Shown piece by piece: positions 8,096 through 17,210 of a stretch of DNA of 64,000 bases. The stretch lies in contig CACYHH010000001.1 in assembly GCA_902774115.1 (NCBI GenBank), positions 62,001 through 126,000 of the forward strand, given 5' to 3'. Origin of the DNA: an uncultured Spirochaetales bacterium (lineage in GTDB: Bacteria; UBP6; UBA1177). The notes under the pieces were generated by a model. It did not search any database and was not told where the DNA came from. It saw only the letters and a program-made list of their open reading frames with translations. A program made the position numbers and the translations under genes. Numbering within the stretch: the stretch's first letter is position 1; each line of letters opens with the position of its first letter.

Positions 8096-10120
8096 CTATT
8101 TGCCGAAGTATTCTTCGATTTTGTGGTGCCTGAGCCCTGTTTCCTGATTGATTTCAAGAACATAGTTGGCGAAAACTTTGTCGTATTTCGTAACGGAGTT
8201 TTCTTTGTCGGGCCAGCGGATCTCGATTTCTTCAACTTCGCAGATATCTCCGAGACCGATGATCTGGAGATGGTCGTTCTGGAAACCGTTGAGACCGTAT
8301 GCGCCCTGAACTTCGCGGACAAACTGCTTTCCGCCTGCCTTGACGATGATTTTTGCGCCGATCGCATCTCGGTTTGCTGTAGAACCCGAAATGTCGATGA
8401 TGATTTTGTTCGCATCCTGGCCTGTGTCGTTGCGGAGCACTTTGATCCACTGCTTTTCAGGTTTGCTCTTTGCATCAGTATCGCTTGAAGCCCAGCGCAT
8501 GAACGAGGTCCCGACGATAAGGTCGTAATCTCCGTCGCGGTCGATATCGACGAATGCGCCGCCGTGAGCGCGTGCTACCTGAGCTTCCGCCTCTTTTGCC
8601 GTATTGCTGAATTTGCCGTCAGCCTGCTGCTGGAAAAGCATCGATTTAGTGCCCGGATAATCTGAACTCAGAATATAGATGTCAAGTCTGCCGTCGTTGT
8701 CGAAATCGGCTGCAAAACCGCCGAGGTCGCCGTCATTCCAGGAGCCTGAGCGTTTTCTCGTAATACCGCTTTCCTCTTCCGAAAGGCGGCGCAGAGGCTT
8801 TTCTGCAAATCCGTCGTTTATTATAAGCTGCGATTTGTCGCTCGCCTGACCAATATGCCAGTGTGCAAGTTCGATCTGGAAAAGGTCGGTATCGCCGTCG
8901 CCGTCAAAGTCGCCGCAGAGAGTTCCCGCGCTGTTTCCGCCGAGTCTGTAGGGCTGATCGGAAAATCCGGGATCCCAGCCGCCAGTGCCGATTCCGTCGC
9001 AGCTGATCACAGCTCCTGTCGATATCGAGCAGTAATCGGTTTCTTTGTAGGCTTCATCTTCGCAGTAACATGCAAAAAACTGGTCGTCGGCATAGTTTTC
9101 GTTGTCGTCGTGTGCAAAGCCGGAACTTATCGAAAGGTCTTCAAAAGTGCCGTTGCCTTTGTTTCTGTAAAGCGCGTTGTAGGATCTGCCGTAGCTCGAA
9201 GTGAGAATGTCGGCAAAACCGTCGCCGTCGACATCGCATGCGCTGACGCCCCATGTCGGTTTGTTGAATTTGCCCGTGAGAGCGTTTTCCGCGTTGAATT
9301 TTTCGGTTTCGAGTCCGCTTGTTCCGTCAACGGCATCAGTGAATTTTCCGTTTCCGAGCCCTTTCATCAAAGTATCAGGTTCGCATGAAGTCAGACTTCC
9401 ATAGCTGTTGTACTGTCTTCCTATGAAAAGGTCGATCACGCCGTCGTGGTCGTAATCAAGAAATGCAGCACCGGCGATGGCTTCGAACATATCATCGTAA
9501 ACAAAATTCCCGCCTATATTTTTGAAAGTCCCGTCGCCGTTGTTCAGGTAGACGCGGGAGTAATCTTCCTGAAATGTATCGCTTGAAAGTGTGTCGCTGT
9601 CGACATAAACGACATTGAATGCATCCTGAAAACCGTCGTTGTTCATATCGGCAAAGATAACATAGGTCGAAGCTATGCCGTTTGTTCCGTCTTTGCCTGT
9701 GAAAAGACCGCTGGAAAAGGTGATGTCTTCGAAATTTTTACCTTTTACGTTTTTGAGAAGTTTGTAAATGTTCTGCGGTTCGTTCTGATCTTCGCGGTTT
9801 TTCGATGCAAGCGAAGCGTAGACATCGGGCCATTTGTCGCCGTCGATATCTGCAATTGTGATCTGTGTGCCGAGCGCATTGAGTTTCTGAATCCCCATTT
9901 CTTCCGAAATATCTGTGAATTTGAGCGCGTAAGGACCTGCTTTCGGAGTCAGGCATATCGGCTCAACGACTTCTTCATCGGGCAGGGAGTCGCTCTGATC
10001 TTCATCGTTTACAGCGTTTTCATCATTTGCGGCATCTTCATCGTTTTCGGTTTTCGATCCGCTTCCGCAGGCCGCAATGGAAAAAACAAGCAAAAACAGT
10101 AAAAAATAGATTTTTTTCAT
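8096..10120 (-). CDS. FG-GAP/VCBS-repeat lipoprotein with ASPIC/UnbV domain
   Basis: A 674-residue surface or periplasmic lipoprotein. Lipid attachment is at C18 (IAAC). Residues 20-55 are an acidic Asn/Asp/Glu linker. Then come repeated FG-GAP blades with Ca-binding loops (for example DIDGDKWPDV, DMNNDGFQDA, DYDHDGVIDL, DVDGDGFADI, DFDGDGDTDL, DIDRDGDYDL). The ASPIC/UnbV C-terminal domain (about 575-660) contains RDAIGAKI and VEEIEIRWPD. The blades would form a beta-propeller like integrin alpha subunits. Function is probably binding or adhesion. It heads a two-gene operon with the rhomboid protease. Confidence 0.9.
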   Translation of the reverse strand: MKKIYFLLFLLVFSIAACGSGSKTENDEDAANDENAVNDEDQSDSLPDEEVVEPICLTPKAGPYALKFTDISEEMGIQKLNALGTQITIADIDGDKWPDVYASLASKNREDQNEPQNIYKLLKNVKGKNFEDITFSSGLFTGKDGTNGIASTYVIFADMNNDGFQDAFNVVYVDSDTLSSDTFQEDYSRVYLNNGDGTFKNIGGNFVYDDMFEAIAGAAFLDYDHDGVIDLFIGRQYNSYGSLTSCEPDTLMKGLGNGKFTDAVDGTSGLETEKFNAENALTGKFNKPTWGVSACDVDGDGFADILTSSYGRSYNALYRNKGNGTFEDLSISSGFAHDDNENYADDQFFACYCEDEAYKETDYCSISTGAVISCDGIGTGGWDPGFSDQPYRLGGNSAGTLCGDFDGDGDTDLFQIELAHWHIGQASDKSQLIINDGFAEKPLRRLSEEESGITRKRSGSWNDGDLGGFAADFDNDGRLDIYILSSDYPGTKSMLFQQQADGKFSNTAKEAEAQVARAHGGAFVDIDRDGDYDLIVGTSFMRWASSDTDAKSKPEKQWIKVLRNDTGQDANKIIIDISGSTANRDAIGAKIIVKAGGKQFVREVQGAYGLNGFQNDHLQIIGLGDICEVEEIEIRWPDKENSVTKYDKVFANYVLEINQETGLRHHKIEEYFGK

Positions 10121-10292
10121 CGAAATCTCCTTTGTTGAACGGTCAAAAAAGCAAAGACCGGCAATTATAGCAGAAATTCAAATAAAATAAATATGCTTAC
10201 ATTATTAAAATATGTCTTAAGGGCTTGTTTTATTTTTTGCTTTCTGTAAAATACTATGTCTTTTGGTTAATTGATTTTTTTCGGAGGTCAAA

Positions 10293-12005
10293 ATGAAGAA
10301 AATCAGCGTGTTATTCATGATTTTATTTACAGTGTTTTTCTTTGCCGCATGCGGTGCTGATGAAGAAGAAACCGAAGTGACCGGTGACACCGGAAACGAA
10401 GGTGAAAGCGGCGGAAACGGCGGAAGTGAAACCGGTGACGGGGAAAACGGCGACAACGAACAGACCGATAGTGATGAAGAACCCGTCAATCAGGGCGGAA
10501 TTTATGTAACATGCACTCCGGGAGAAACTCGTCCGTGTTACGAAGGTCCGAGCGGAACGGACGGTGTCGGTGCCTGCAAAGCCGGTGTCGCGACTTGTGT
10601 CGAAGACGGAACCGACTGGAGCGAGTGCGTAGGTCAGGTCCTTCCGAGCCCTGAAATCTGCAGCAACGGAATTGACGAGAACTGTGACGGCGAGGATATG
10701 ACTCCTGAAAATGCTGTTGATTATGACGGTGACGGATACACATACTGCGACGGTGACTGCTGCGAAACAGGCTGGGAACCGAACTGCAGCGGAACCGATT
10801 CACCCGAGAGAATCAATCCGGGATCTTACGAAATGACTGAAAATTATCTTGATGACAACTGCAACGGTCAGGTCGATGAAGTCGAGCACTGCGATGCAGG
10901 ACTTTCACTCACAGTCGGCGATTATGCAGGCAACGCAGAAAAACTTGCAAAGGCTATGGGAGCATGTGCAGGACTCATTTCAGCGGAACTTTCACTTGCA
11001 GGCGAACCTGTTACAGAGCAGATCGACACAAACCCGAACGCTTGCAGCGGAGACCAGGGCTGCAGCTACAGTCCGACCGAAAGACAGAGCCGTGAAATGC
11101 CTTACTACGAAAGCGATTACCAGACTTTCGCCGTTACGAGTGTGTTCGGAACACAGATGGTTCCTGTAGACGGCAGCAATATGCTTGCAATTCTTTCAAC
11201 CGGTCCTTGGAACGACCCGACGCAGAATGCTCAGGTAGCGACTCTCGCAGCCGGTGATATGCAGACAGCAAGCAAAATTCCGGAAGACTGGATCAACGTT
11301 ATGCCTGGCTGTGAAATCCCGAAGGCTCCTTCGTGCGGCGGTCAGAATCCTCAGGACGGTCTTACCAACCAGTGCTCCGGCAAAGAGATCCCGTCTGTTC
11401 AGGATCCGATAATGCTCACTTTGAAGATGAAGGTTCCGTCAAACGCAAAGGCTTTTGAGTTCAATCTTTTCTTCATGTCGATCGAATATCCGAGCACGGT
11501 TTGCAGCGACAGCAACTACAACGATTTCTTTATCGCGCTCCTTGATTCGACTTACAACGAGAAAAACCCGAACGCTGAATACAGAAACCCCTACGACAAG
11601 AATCTGGCGAAAGACGAATTGGGCAACCCGGTCGGTGTCGACCTTGCTCCGGCAGGACTTTTCAAAGCCTGCAATCCGAACTGCGGCGGAGGAGGTATTA
11701 TCGGCGGCATGACGAACAGCATCAACAAATGGGGCTTCTGCACTGGCGACGAGCTTCTTAACGGAACAGGTTTCGGTACGGAAGGAAAATCAGGAATGGT
11801 TGCGTGCAACGACGGTCACGGCGGAACAGGCTGGCTCAGAGTTGCAGGAAACGTCGAGCCGAACGAGGAAATTACTTTGAGACTTGCTCTCTGGGAGCAG
11901 GGAACAGTCGGTTACGGTCCTGACCATTCATGGGATTCGACTGTCGTTCTTGACGGTTTCAAATGGCTTCCGAGACCCGGCAAACCCGGTGTTACACCCA
12001 AATAA
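10293..12005 (+). CDS. MopE-type Cys-rich lipoprotein with choice-of-anchor-like domain
   Basis: A 570-residue lipoprotein attached at C20 (FFAAC) with a Gly/Asp/Glu-rich linker (21-70). Two copies of the Cys-Asn-Asp-rich motif typical of myxobacterial MopE-like proteins follow: SNGIDENCDGED near residue 128 and NYLDDNCNGQVDE near 190. The remaining 350 residues contain paired cysteines and a pattern (YNDFFIALLDS ... STVVLDGFKW) like choice-of-anchor adhesion domains. The ATG has CGGAGG 7 nt upstream. A TTGTTT / TAAAAT promoter with a 16-bp spacer may lie at about 10,225-10,252. It is divergent from the FG-GAP lipoprotein. The precise role is unknown; surface binding is inferred. Confidence 0.8.
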   Translation: MKKISVLFMILFTVFFFAACGADEEETEVTGDTGNEGESGGNGGSETGDGENGDNEQTDSDEEPVNQGGIYVTCTPGETRPCYEGPSGTDGVGACKAGVATCVEDGTDWSECVGQVLPSPEICSNGIDENCDGEDMTPENAVDYDGDGYTYCDGDCCETGWEPNCSGTDSPERINPGSYEMTENYLDDNCNGQVDEVEHCDAGLSLTVGDYAGNAEKLAKAMGACAGLISAELSLAGEPVTEQIDTNPNACSGDQGCSYSPTERQSREMPYYESDYQTFAVTSVFGTQMVPVDGSNMLAILSTGPWNDPTQNAQVATLAAGDMQTASKIPEDWINVMPGCEIPKAPSCGGQNPQDGLTNQCSGKEIPSVQDPIMLTLKMKVPSNAKAFEFNLFFMSIEYPSTVCSDSNYNDFFIALLDSTYNEKNPNAEYRNPYDKNLAKDELGNPVGVDLAPAGLFKACNPNCGGGGIIGGMTNSINKWGFCTGDELLNGTGFGTEGKSGMVACNDGHGGTGWLRVAGNVEPNEEITLRLALWEQGTVGYGPDHSWDSTVVLDGFKWLPRPGKPGVTPK

Positions 12006-12049
12006 CAACTTAATCACCAACTTTTCTTAAAAAAATCAGAGGTTACTTC

Positions 12050-13231
12050 ATGTTATCGAAAATGTCGGTTCCTTGTCTGCACGATTCGCACAGTCACTTC
12101 ACGCTTTATGCCGGAATGTTCAAGTCGGTCTGCCTGAAAGATGTCAAAACCAAAGAAGAGGCTTTGAATCTTTTTAAAAAATTCGAAGACGGGAAACTCA
12201 ATTCGGCTTACGGCTGGAACAGCGGCTTCTATTCGTTTGAAAAGAGTGAGCTCAACAAGTTTCCGCCGCTCATAATTTCGAATCTGTCGCTTCACGGTTT
12301 CGTAATGAACGAAGGGGCGGAAAAGCTGCTTCGCCCTGATTTTACCGAGATAATCGACAACTATGAAAATCCCGGCTGGTGCGAGGAACACGTCACTGAA
12401 CTTCTCCTTTTCTTCGTGCAGATTTTGCCTTCGACCATAGAAACAATGCAGGAATTTGCCGGTTTTCTGCTCAAAGAATGCGGAGTTTATGAAATCGAGG
12501 ATATGCTGCTTCCGACGCAGGAAATATTCGAGACTATCGACAGTTCCGCGCTCAAAAACCGCGTTTCCTTCTGGGCGGACATAAATACTTTCCGCAAGCT
12601 GCCAGATCCGACAAAAAAGAGGATCAGAGGAATCAAACTTTTTACAGACGGTGCGAACGGCTCAGCTACAGCAGCTTTGAGCAGACCTTACCAAAACGGA
12701 AACAAAGGAGTTCTTACTCACTCTCTGCCGGAACTTGTTGAACTGCTTGAGGAAGCCGCTTCTACGGCAAACGGTGTTGCGATCCACGCTTTGGGAGACA
12801 TCGCGGCAAAACAGGTGGTCGATGCCGCGGAAATCGTGAGAAAACACGGAAGTTCCCAGTTTATAAGGCTTGAACATGTCCAGTTTATCGACTTGGAAAC
12901 GGCGAAAAGGGCGAAAAATCTTGGAATCGTCCTTTCGATGCAGCCCAATTTCACCGAAGATTCGCTTATTTACGCCGATAGATTGCCGGACGGATTTGCC
13001 GAAAAAAACAACCCTTTCAGAATGCTTATCGACAAAGCGGGTTTTGTTCCCGGAAAAGATATGTTTTTCGGTTCCGACGGAATGCCGCACGGCGTGAAAT
13101 TCGCGCTGCAGCAGTCATTACGACCGGTTTTTGAAGGGCAGAGACTCACTTTGAGCGAATTTGTCGCAGGATACTGTGTCGATGAGAAACTCGGAAGTTA
13201 CGAATTTGACCCGACTGAAATTTTCGGATGA
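12050..13231 (+). CDS. Amidohydrolase, YtcJ-like (amidohydro_3)
   Basis: A 393-residue metal-dependent hydrolase of the YtcJ branch. Visible ligands are HxH H14/H16 in DSHSH, the likely carboxylated lysine K196 in GIKLFTDGANG, H246 in AIHALGD, H276 in LEHVQF and D343 in FGSDGMPHG. It is shorter than typical YtcJ proteins (about 530) because the N-terminal beta-sandwich is nearly absent: the HxH motif starts at residue 14 instead of about 70. That may change folding or partner use. The substrate is unknown. The stop is 7 nt from the ispG start, so cotranscription is likely. Confidence 0.85.
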   Translation: MLSKMSVPCLHDSHSHFTLYAGMFKSVCLKDVKTKEEALNLFKKFEDGKLNSAYGWNSGFYSFEKSELNKFPPLIISNLSLHGFVMNEGAEKLLRPDFTEIIDNYENPGWCEEHVTELLLFFVQILPSTIETMQEFAGFLLKECGVYEIEDMLLPTQEIFETIDSSALKNRVSFWADINTFRKLPDPTKKRIRGIKLFTDGANGSATAALSRPYQNGNKGVLTHSLPELVELLEEAASTANGVAIHALGDIAAKQVVDAAEIVRKHGSSQFIRLEHVQFIDLETAKRAKNLGIVLSMQPNFTEDSLIYADRLPDGFAEKNNPFRMLIDKAGFVPGKDMFFGSDGMPHGVKFALQQSLRPVFEGQRLTLSEFVAGYCVDEKLGSYEFDPTEIFG

Positions 13232-13238
13232 GGTAAAA

Positions 13239-14309
13239 ATGAAAAAATCGAGAGTCATAACTTTGGGAAAAGTGAAAATCGGCGGCGGAAATCCGCCTGT
13301 GATCCAGACGATGATAACGACTCCTCTGACTCGTAAGGAAGCGGCTTTATCCGAGGCTGACCGTGCGCTTGACCTTGGCTGCAGCGTTGTCAGAACGGCG
13401 TTCAAGCACATCGACGAACTTGACGGACTTCAGTATTTAGTCGCAAATTTCAAAGGCGAAATCATTGCCGACATCCACTTCGACTACAAACTTGCCCTTG
13501 CCGCAATCGACGCAGGAGTGAGCGGAGTGCGCTTCAATCCGGGAAACGTCGGAGGGGCTGACAAAGTCGATGCAATAATCGAAGCGGCGAAAAAACGCCC
13601 TGAACTTGCCGTGAGAATCGGTGTCAACGGCGGCTCACTCGATAAAAACATCCTCAAAAAATACGGCGGAGTAACTTGGGAGGGGCTTGTCGAAAGCTCG
13701 CTTTTCTGGGCAGACTACCTTGAAAAAGAGCACAATTTCTTCAATTTCAAGATTTCGGCAAAGGCTTCAAATGTCATGGAAACGGTAGCGGCATGCCGCA
13801 GGATCCGCGAAAGCAGCGACGCTCCGCTTCATGTCGGGATTACCGAAGCGGGCGGCGGAAAACACGGAATAATCAAAGGAACTGCGGGAATCGCGATCCT
13901 TCTTAACGAAGGTCTTGTCGACACGTTCAGAGTAAGCCTCACGGCGCCGATCGAAGAGGAACTCAGGACTGCAAACATGATCCTGAAATCGCTCGGAATC
14001 TTAAAAACCGGCGGCGAAATCGTAAGCTGCCCGACATGCGGCAGGACTCACGGCAAAGTGATCGAATACTACAACCGCATCGAAGCGTGGTTCGACGAAG
14101 AGAAGTGGTGGATGAAACCGGCTCTCAAAGTAGCTGTCATGGGCTGCGAAGTAAACGGCCCGGGAGAAGCGCGTGAAGCCGATCTCGGTATCGCTTTGGG
14201 AAAAGACTGCGCCCTCTATTTCGAAAAAGGGGAGATCGTCAAAAAATTCGACGACCAGGATGAAGCTTTCGGGTTTTTGATTGAGAAAATCAAAAAACAT
14301 TGGGATTAA
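13239..14309 (+). CDS. ispG: (E)-4-hydroxy-3-methylbut-2-enyl-diphosphate synthase
   Basis: IspG (GcpE) catalyses the penultimate step of the MEP isoprenoid pathway, reducing the cyclic diphosphate MEcPP to HMBPP with a [4Fe-4S] cluster. The 356-residue protein has a TIM-barrel N-terminus (IADIHFDYKLAL, GVRFNPGNVGG) and the cluster ligands C264 and C267 (SCPTCGRTH) plus C303, and E310 (MGCEVNGPGEA). ATG at 13239 is preferred over an in-frame upstream start because a GAGG lies directly upstream. It is the short, bacterial-type form. It means the organism uses the MEP pathway. Confidence 0.96.
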   Translation: MKKSRVITLGKVKIGGGNPPVIQTMITTPLTRKEAALSEADRALDLGCSVVRTAFKHIDELDGLQYLVANFKGEIIADIHFDYKLALAAIDAGVSGVRFNPGNVGGADKVDAIIEAAKKRPELAVRIGVNGGSLDKNILKKYGGVTWEGLVESSLFWADYLEKEHNFFNFKISAKASNVMETVAACRRIRESSDAPLHVGITEAGGGKHGIIKGTAGIAILLNEGLVDTFRVSLTAPIEEELRTANMILKSLGILKTGGEIVSCPTCGRTHGKVIEYYNRIEAWFDEEKWWMKPALKVAVMGCEVNGPGEAREADLGIALGKDCALYFEKGEIVKKFDDQDEAFGFLIEKIKKHWD

Positions 14310-14349
14310 ATCGTAACGTCGTTTCGTCGTAACGCCGTCACGTCAGAAT

Positions 14350-14979
14350 TTAAATCTTCAAACTGATTGTCAGGCCGTGACCTATCGGCAAAATCGTGCT
14401 GAAAAGTTTTTTATGGGCGAAAACGGCTCGGTTGTAGTCGTGGGTGTAGTCGCCAAGCCCGCTGCGGACTGTTTCGGTGACTCTGAAAAGGGAGTCGTCT
14501 GCTGCGATTATTCCCCCTTTTTTGCAGAGTTTTACAGTCGATTCAAGAAGCATCGGATACAAATATTTTCCGCAGTCCTGAAAAATGAGATCAAATTTTT
14601 CCCCTTTTTCGAGAAGTTCCGCGACTTTTGCTTCAGCCTTGCCGTGATAAAGTTCGATTATGTCGCCGTAACCTGATTCTGCGATATTTTTTTCCGCTTC
14701 TGCGAAGATTCTGTCGTGACCTTCGACGGTAATTATCTTTCCGCCTGTTTTCCTGAGTGCGGAAGCCATCCAGATCGCCGAATATCCGTTGCTTGTGCCG
14801 AGTTCGAGAACCGATTTTATTTTCTTTGCCTGAATCAGAAAAACGAGAAACTTTCCGACTTCGAGCTCGATCATCGGCTGGATGTCGTTGCGGCTTCTGT
14901 TTGATTTTTCGAGTTCGTCGAGGAAAGCTGAGTCGTGTTTTATGAAATCCCTGAGATACTGCGCTGTTCTTGCGTCCAT
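14350..14979 (-). CDS. O-methyltransferase, caffeoyl-CoA (catechol) type
   Basis: A 209-residue class I SAM-dependent methyltransferase. The SAM motif LELGTSNGYSAIWMA is near residue 60, followed by IITVEGH (acidic loop), FDLIFQDCGK and IIAADDSLF, the pattern of the metal-dependent catechol O-methyltransferase family. The ATG at 14,977-14,979 follows AGGAG by 6 nt; a TTG two codons upstream overlaps that site and is rejected. The acceptor substrate is unknown. It is convergent with ispG across 40 bp that contain short CGTAACG-like repeats. Confidence 0.85.
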   Translation of the reverse strand: MDARTAQYLRDFIKHDSAFLDELEKSNRSRNDIQPMIELEVGKFLVFLIQAKKIKSVLELGTSNGYSAIWMASALRKTGGKIITVEGHDRIFAEAEKNIAESGYGDIIELYHGKAEAKVAELLEKGEKFDLIFQDCGKYLYPMLLESTVKLCKKGGIIAADDSLFRVTETVRSGLGDYTHDYNRAVFAHKKLFSTILPIGHGLTISLKI

Positions 14980-15035
14980 AGCCAACTCCTACAAATAATC
15001 CGCTGTTTTATAGGGCAGGCGGGCGCTTTTTGCAA

Positions 15036-15839
15036 TTAAAAGTTGGTGTTTATGAGTTTCACCATTTTCGCGGCGGCGTTGCTTTCGTCTGAAACCATAA
15101 GGTAGTTGTTGCCGGAATTCTGCCAGTAAATAAGTTCTTTTCCGTTGTCGCTGCGGTGACGCGCTTTGCAGATGTCGTCTTTTTTTACGAGGCAGTCGCT
15201 TTCAGAAAAAAGTTTCTCAAGCTGCTCGTTGCGCTTCGAAAGGAAAAGGGTTCCCCTGATATTGTCCTCGTTTGAGTCAAGTGTGATTTTTGCAGCCGGC
15301 CTGTCCGCGATGGAAGTGAATCTGCCGCTTATTTTCGGTCTTTTTGTAAATTCCGAGAAAGTTACGGTCTTGAATTCTTTCTTAAGTTCCTCCTGTGCCG
15401 CGGCGCTGTTGCCGAATTCATCCGGCAGAGCCTGATTGTGTGCCGAAATTATCTCGTTTATGATGATGCTGTTCTCTTTCTCAACTCCCGAAATCGAGAA
15501 AACGAAGGCGAAAACAAGACATGCGAATGATGCAAAAGAGAAGGCGAGAGTCACCGCGCGGTTTTGGAAAAGACCTTTAATAAAGTCGATAAGCGGACGA
15601 TTTTTCTTTGATTTCTGTTCTATCAGACTCAAAAAACCCTCTTTTTCGATCAGGGAAAGTTTTTCGTTTCCGGCAAAAACCTCGCTCGCCTTTTTTGTGA
15701 GAAGAATATCCTCGTATTTTTTGCGGCAAAGCGGGCAGCCTTTGATGTGAGCCGCCACTTCCGCGCTTTCAAGGTAGTCAAGTTCCTTGTCTGCGAACTG
15801 CTCGATAAAAAGTTCGTTGAAATCACACTTTTTAAGCAT
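15036..15839 (-). CDS. Anti-sigma factor with zf-HC2 domain
   Basis: A 267-residue membrane anti-sigma factor. The N-terminal zinc anti-sigma motif HxxxCxxC is present (HIKGCPLC, about 31-38). One membrane segment lies at about 98-120 (AVTLAFSFASFACLVFAF), then a periplasmic C-terminal domain of about 140 residues. It presumably sequesters the adjacent ECF sigma factor until the envelope signal is sensed. The start at 15,837-15,839 overlaps the sigma stop by 8 nt (ATGCTTAA), indicating translational coupling. The periplasmic domain is not recognised. Confidence 0.87.
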   Translation of the reverse strand: MLKKCDFNELFIEQFADKELDYLESAEVAAHIKGCPLCRKKYEDILLTKKASEVFAGNEKLSLIEKEGFLSLIEQKSKKNRPLIDFIKGLFQNRAVTLAFSFASFACLVFAFVFSISGVEKENSIIINEIISAHNQALPDEFGNSAAAQEELKKEFKTVTFSEFTKRPKISGRFTSIADRPAAKITLDSNEDNIRGTLFLSKRNEQLEKLFSESDCLVKKDDICKARHRSDNGKELIYWQNSGNNYLMVSDESNAAAKMVKLINTNF

Positions 15840-16383
15840 CTTTTCTATCCTTCTTTTCAACAATCTGTAATTCTTCCGCTTCTTTCCCGAGGGCTTTTTT
15901 CAGAAAGTTCCTGCCGCGGTGAAGCCTGCTCATCACTGTTCCGACGGGGATTTCGAGAGTCTTGGCAGTCTCCTCGTAAGAAAGTCCGTCGATGTGGATC
16001 ATAACGATGACTTCGCGGTATTCTTCCGGCATTTTTTCAAAAGCTTCGCGGATTTTTTCCCTCAAAATCGGGTCGCTCAGTTCATCGGGCGAAATTCCGG
16101 TATCGGGAAAATCGATGACCGCGCCATTTTCGTCGTCTTTGGCGAAGTCGGAGAAAGAAATCTCTCCCAAAATGGAATCACGCTTGATTTTGTTGATGAA
16201 ATTGTTCTTCAAAATCCTGAAAATCCACGATTTGAAATGCTCTTCCTCTTTGTAGAGATGCTTCTTCGAAAGGACAGTCACGATCGTGTCCTGCATGAGG
16301 TCGAGCGCCTTTTCGCGGTTTCCCGTGATGAAAAGCGCGTAGTTGAAAATCGTGTCTAAGTTCGTTTTAAGCAATTCTTCCAT
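15832..16383 (-). CDS. ECF-type RNA polymerase sigma factor (RpoE-like)
   Basis: A 183-residue sigma-70 family protein with region 2 (about 8-75, ALDLMQDTIVTVLS, FKSWIFRILKNNFINK) and region 4 (about 115-170, MPEEYREVIVMIHIDGLSYEETA and IPVGTVMSRLHRGR). The linker between them is acidic. It is the penultimate gene of the U32 operon and is coupled to its anti-sigma gene. It probably drives a stress regulon that could include this operon. Its ribosome site is weak. Confidence 0.93.
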   Translation of the reverse strand: MEELLKTNLDTIFNYALFITGNREKALDLMQDTIVTVLSKKHLYKEEEHFKSWIFRILKNNFINKIKRDSILGEISFSDFAKDDENGAVIDFPDTGISPDELSDPILREKIREAFEKMPEEYREVIVMIHIDGLSYEETAKTLEIPVGTVMSRLHRGRNFLKKALGKEAEELQIVEKKDRKDA

Positions 16384-16443
16384 TTCACACCAAAAATGAA
16401 CGCCGCGAAAGAAACATTTGAAAGATAAAAAATATTCCGGAAA

Positions 16444-17019
16444 TTATTGCCAGAGGAAAATTTCGGTCGAAAGAACGAGGTTGAAGTAGAAATGATTTCT
16501 TTCGACAAAGTATCTTCCGGCTGCCGGAGCAAGGTAGATGTTGACCGATTCATGAGGGGAAACGTATGCGCCGAGCCTGAGTTCAAGCGCGACTCTCGGG
16601 TCGGAAGTTTCGGTCGGGTCGGCGGTCACGATGGTCAAGATTTCGCCGCGGAAACCGGAAACTTTTATTCCGGCGGAAATTGTAGCACCTGCTTCACCGC
16701 CTAAAAATATGCGGTTGAATTTACGGTTCGTGAGGAAAATTCCGTCTATTTTCAGAAGTCCGGCGACATGTTCGCTGTCGAGCCACTGAAAGTCTATCCC
16801 GAATTTGAGTCCGGGATTCTGGAAACGGTTCACCATGAGACCGAAGTCGAGGTTCAGATACTTTATCAGCGGCGCGTTGTAGAGGAAATTCGACTCCTCA
16901 AGCGACACCATGACTGAAAGCGACGGCACTTTGTTGTCCGAAATCCTGTCGTTGAGAACTGCGTGAAGGTTCGCGGAAAAAAGGGCGATGAATATCAAAA
17001 CTAAAATCTTTTTACTCAT
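16444..17019 (-). CDS. Secreted beta-rich protein, possibly outer-membrane barrel
   Basis: A 191-residue protein with a clear signal peptide (1-20, ending ANLHA). The mature part is dominated by short alternating hydrophobic/polar strands (FGLMVNRF, LKFGIDFQW, NRIFLGGEAGATISAGIKV, VALELRLGAYV) and ends in an aromatic residue region (FLWQ), as outer-membrane barrels do. No enzyme motif is seen. Its start overlaps the DUF4911-like gene by 8 nt and it lies 60 nt upstream of the sigma factor gene, so it may be a target or sensor partner of that system. Function is unknown. Confidence 0.7.
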   Translation of the reverse strand: MSKKILVLIFIALFSANLHAVLNDRISDNKVPSLSVMVSLEESNFLYNAPLIKYLNLDFGLMVNRFQNPGLKFGIDFQWLDSEHVAGLLKIDGIFLTNRKFNRIFLGGEAGATISAGIKVSGFRGEILTIVTADPTETSDPRVALELRLGAYVSPHESVNIYLAPAAGRYFVERNHFYFNLVLSTEIFLWQ

Positions 17020-17200
17020 GGCTTTTCTTTATCTCTCTTAAAACAGATTCGATTACGCGGTCGAAATCAGCTGCGCTTTCCATCGTCGTGAAGCAGTCGA
17101 GCGTCAAAACCCCGTCTTTTTTCTCGATCGTCGAAATAAGCCCCAGATTTTCGTGGCTTTCGATCGTAAAATGAAAGTAGAAATTGTCTTTCGCATTCAT
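17012..17200 (-). CDS. DUF4911-like small protein
   Basis: A 62-residue soluble protein whose pattern (FHFTIESHENLGLISTIEKK, then VLTLDCFTTMES) resembles DUF4911 proteins, which are often found near U32 peptidases in delta-type bacteria. The start at 17,198-17,200 is the first ATG after the U32 stop; ATGs at 17,224 and 17,230 would overlap U32. Overlap of its stop with the next start (ATGAGTAA) supports coupling. Its role is unknown, perhaps an accessory to the U32 enzyme. Confidence 0.65.
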   Translation of the reverse strand: MNAKDNFYFHFTIESHENLGLISTIEKKDGVLTLDCFTTMESAADFDRVIESVLREIKKSHE

Positions 17201-17210
17201 TTTTATCACT

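Noticed and set aside
8855-9388. Open frame antisense to the FG-GAP lipoprotein
   Set aside because: It is a shadow caused by the biased codons of the calcium-loop repeats.
14310-14349. Short CGTAACG-like repeats between ispG and the O-methyltransferase
   Set aside because: Only two to three short, irregular copies; no clear dyad or U-tract, so no feature call.
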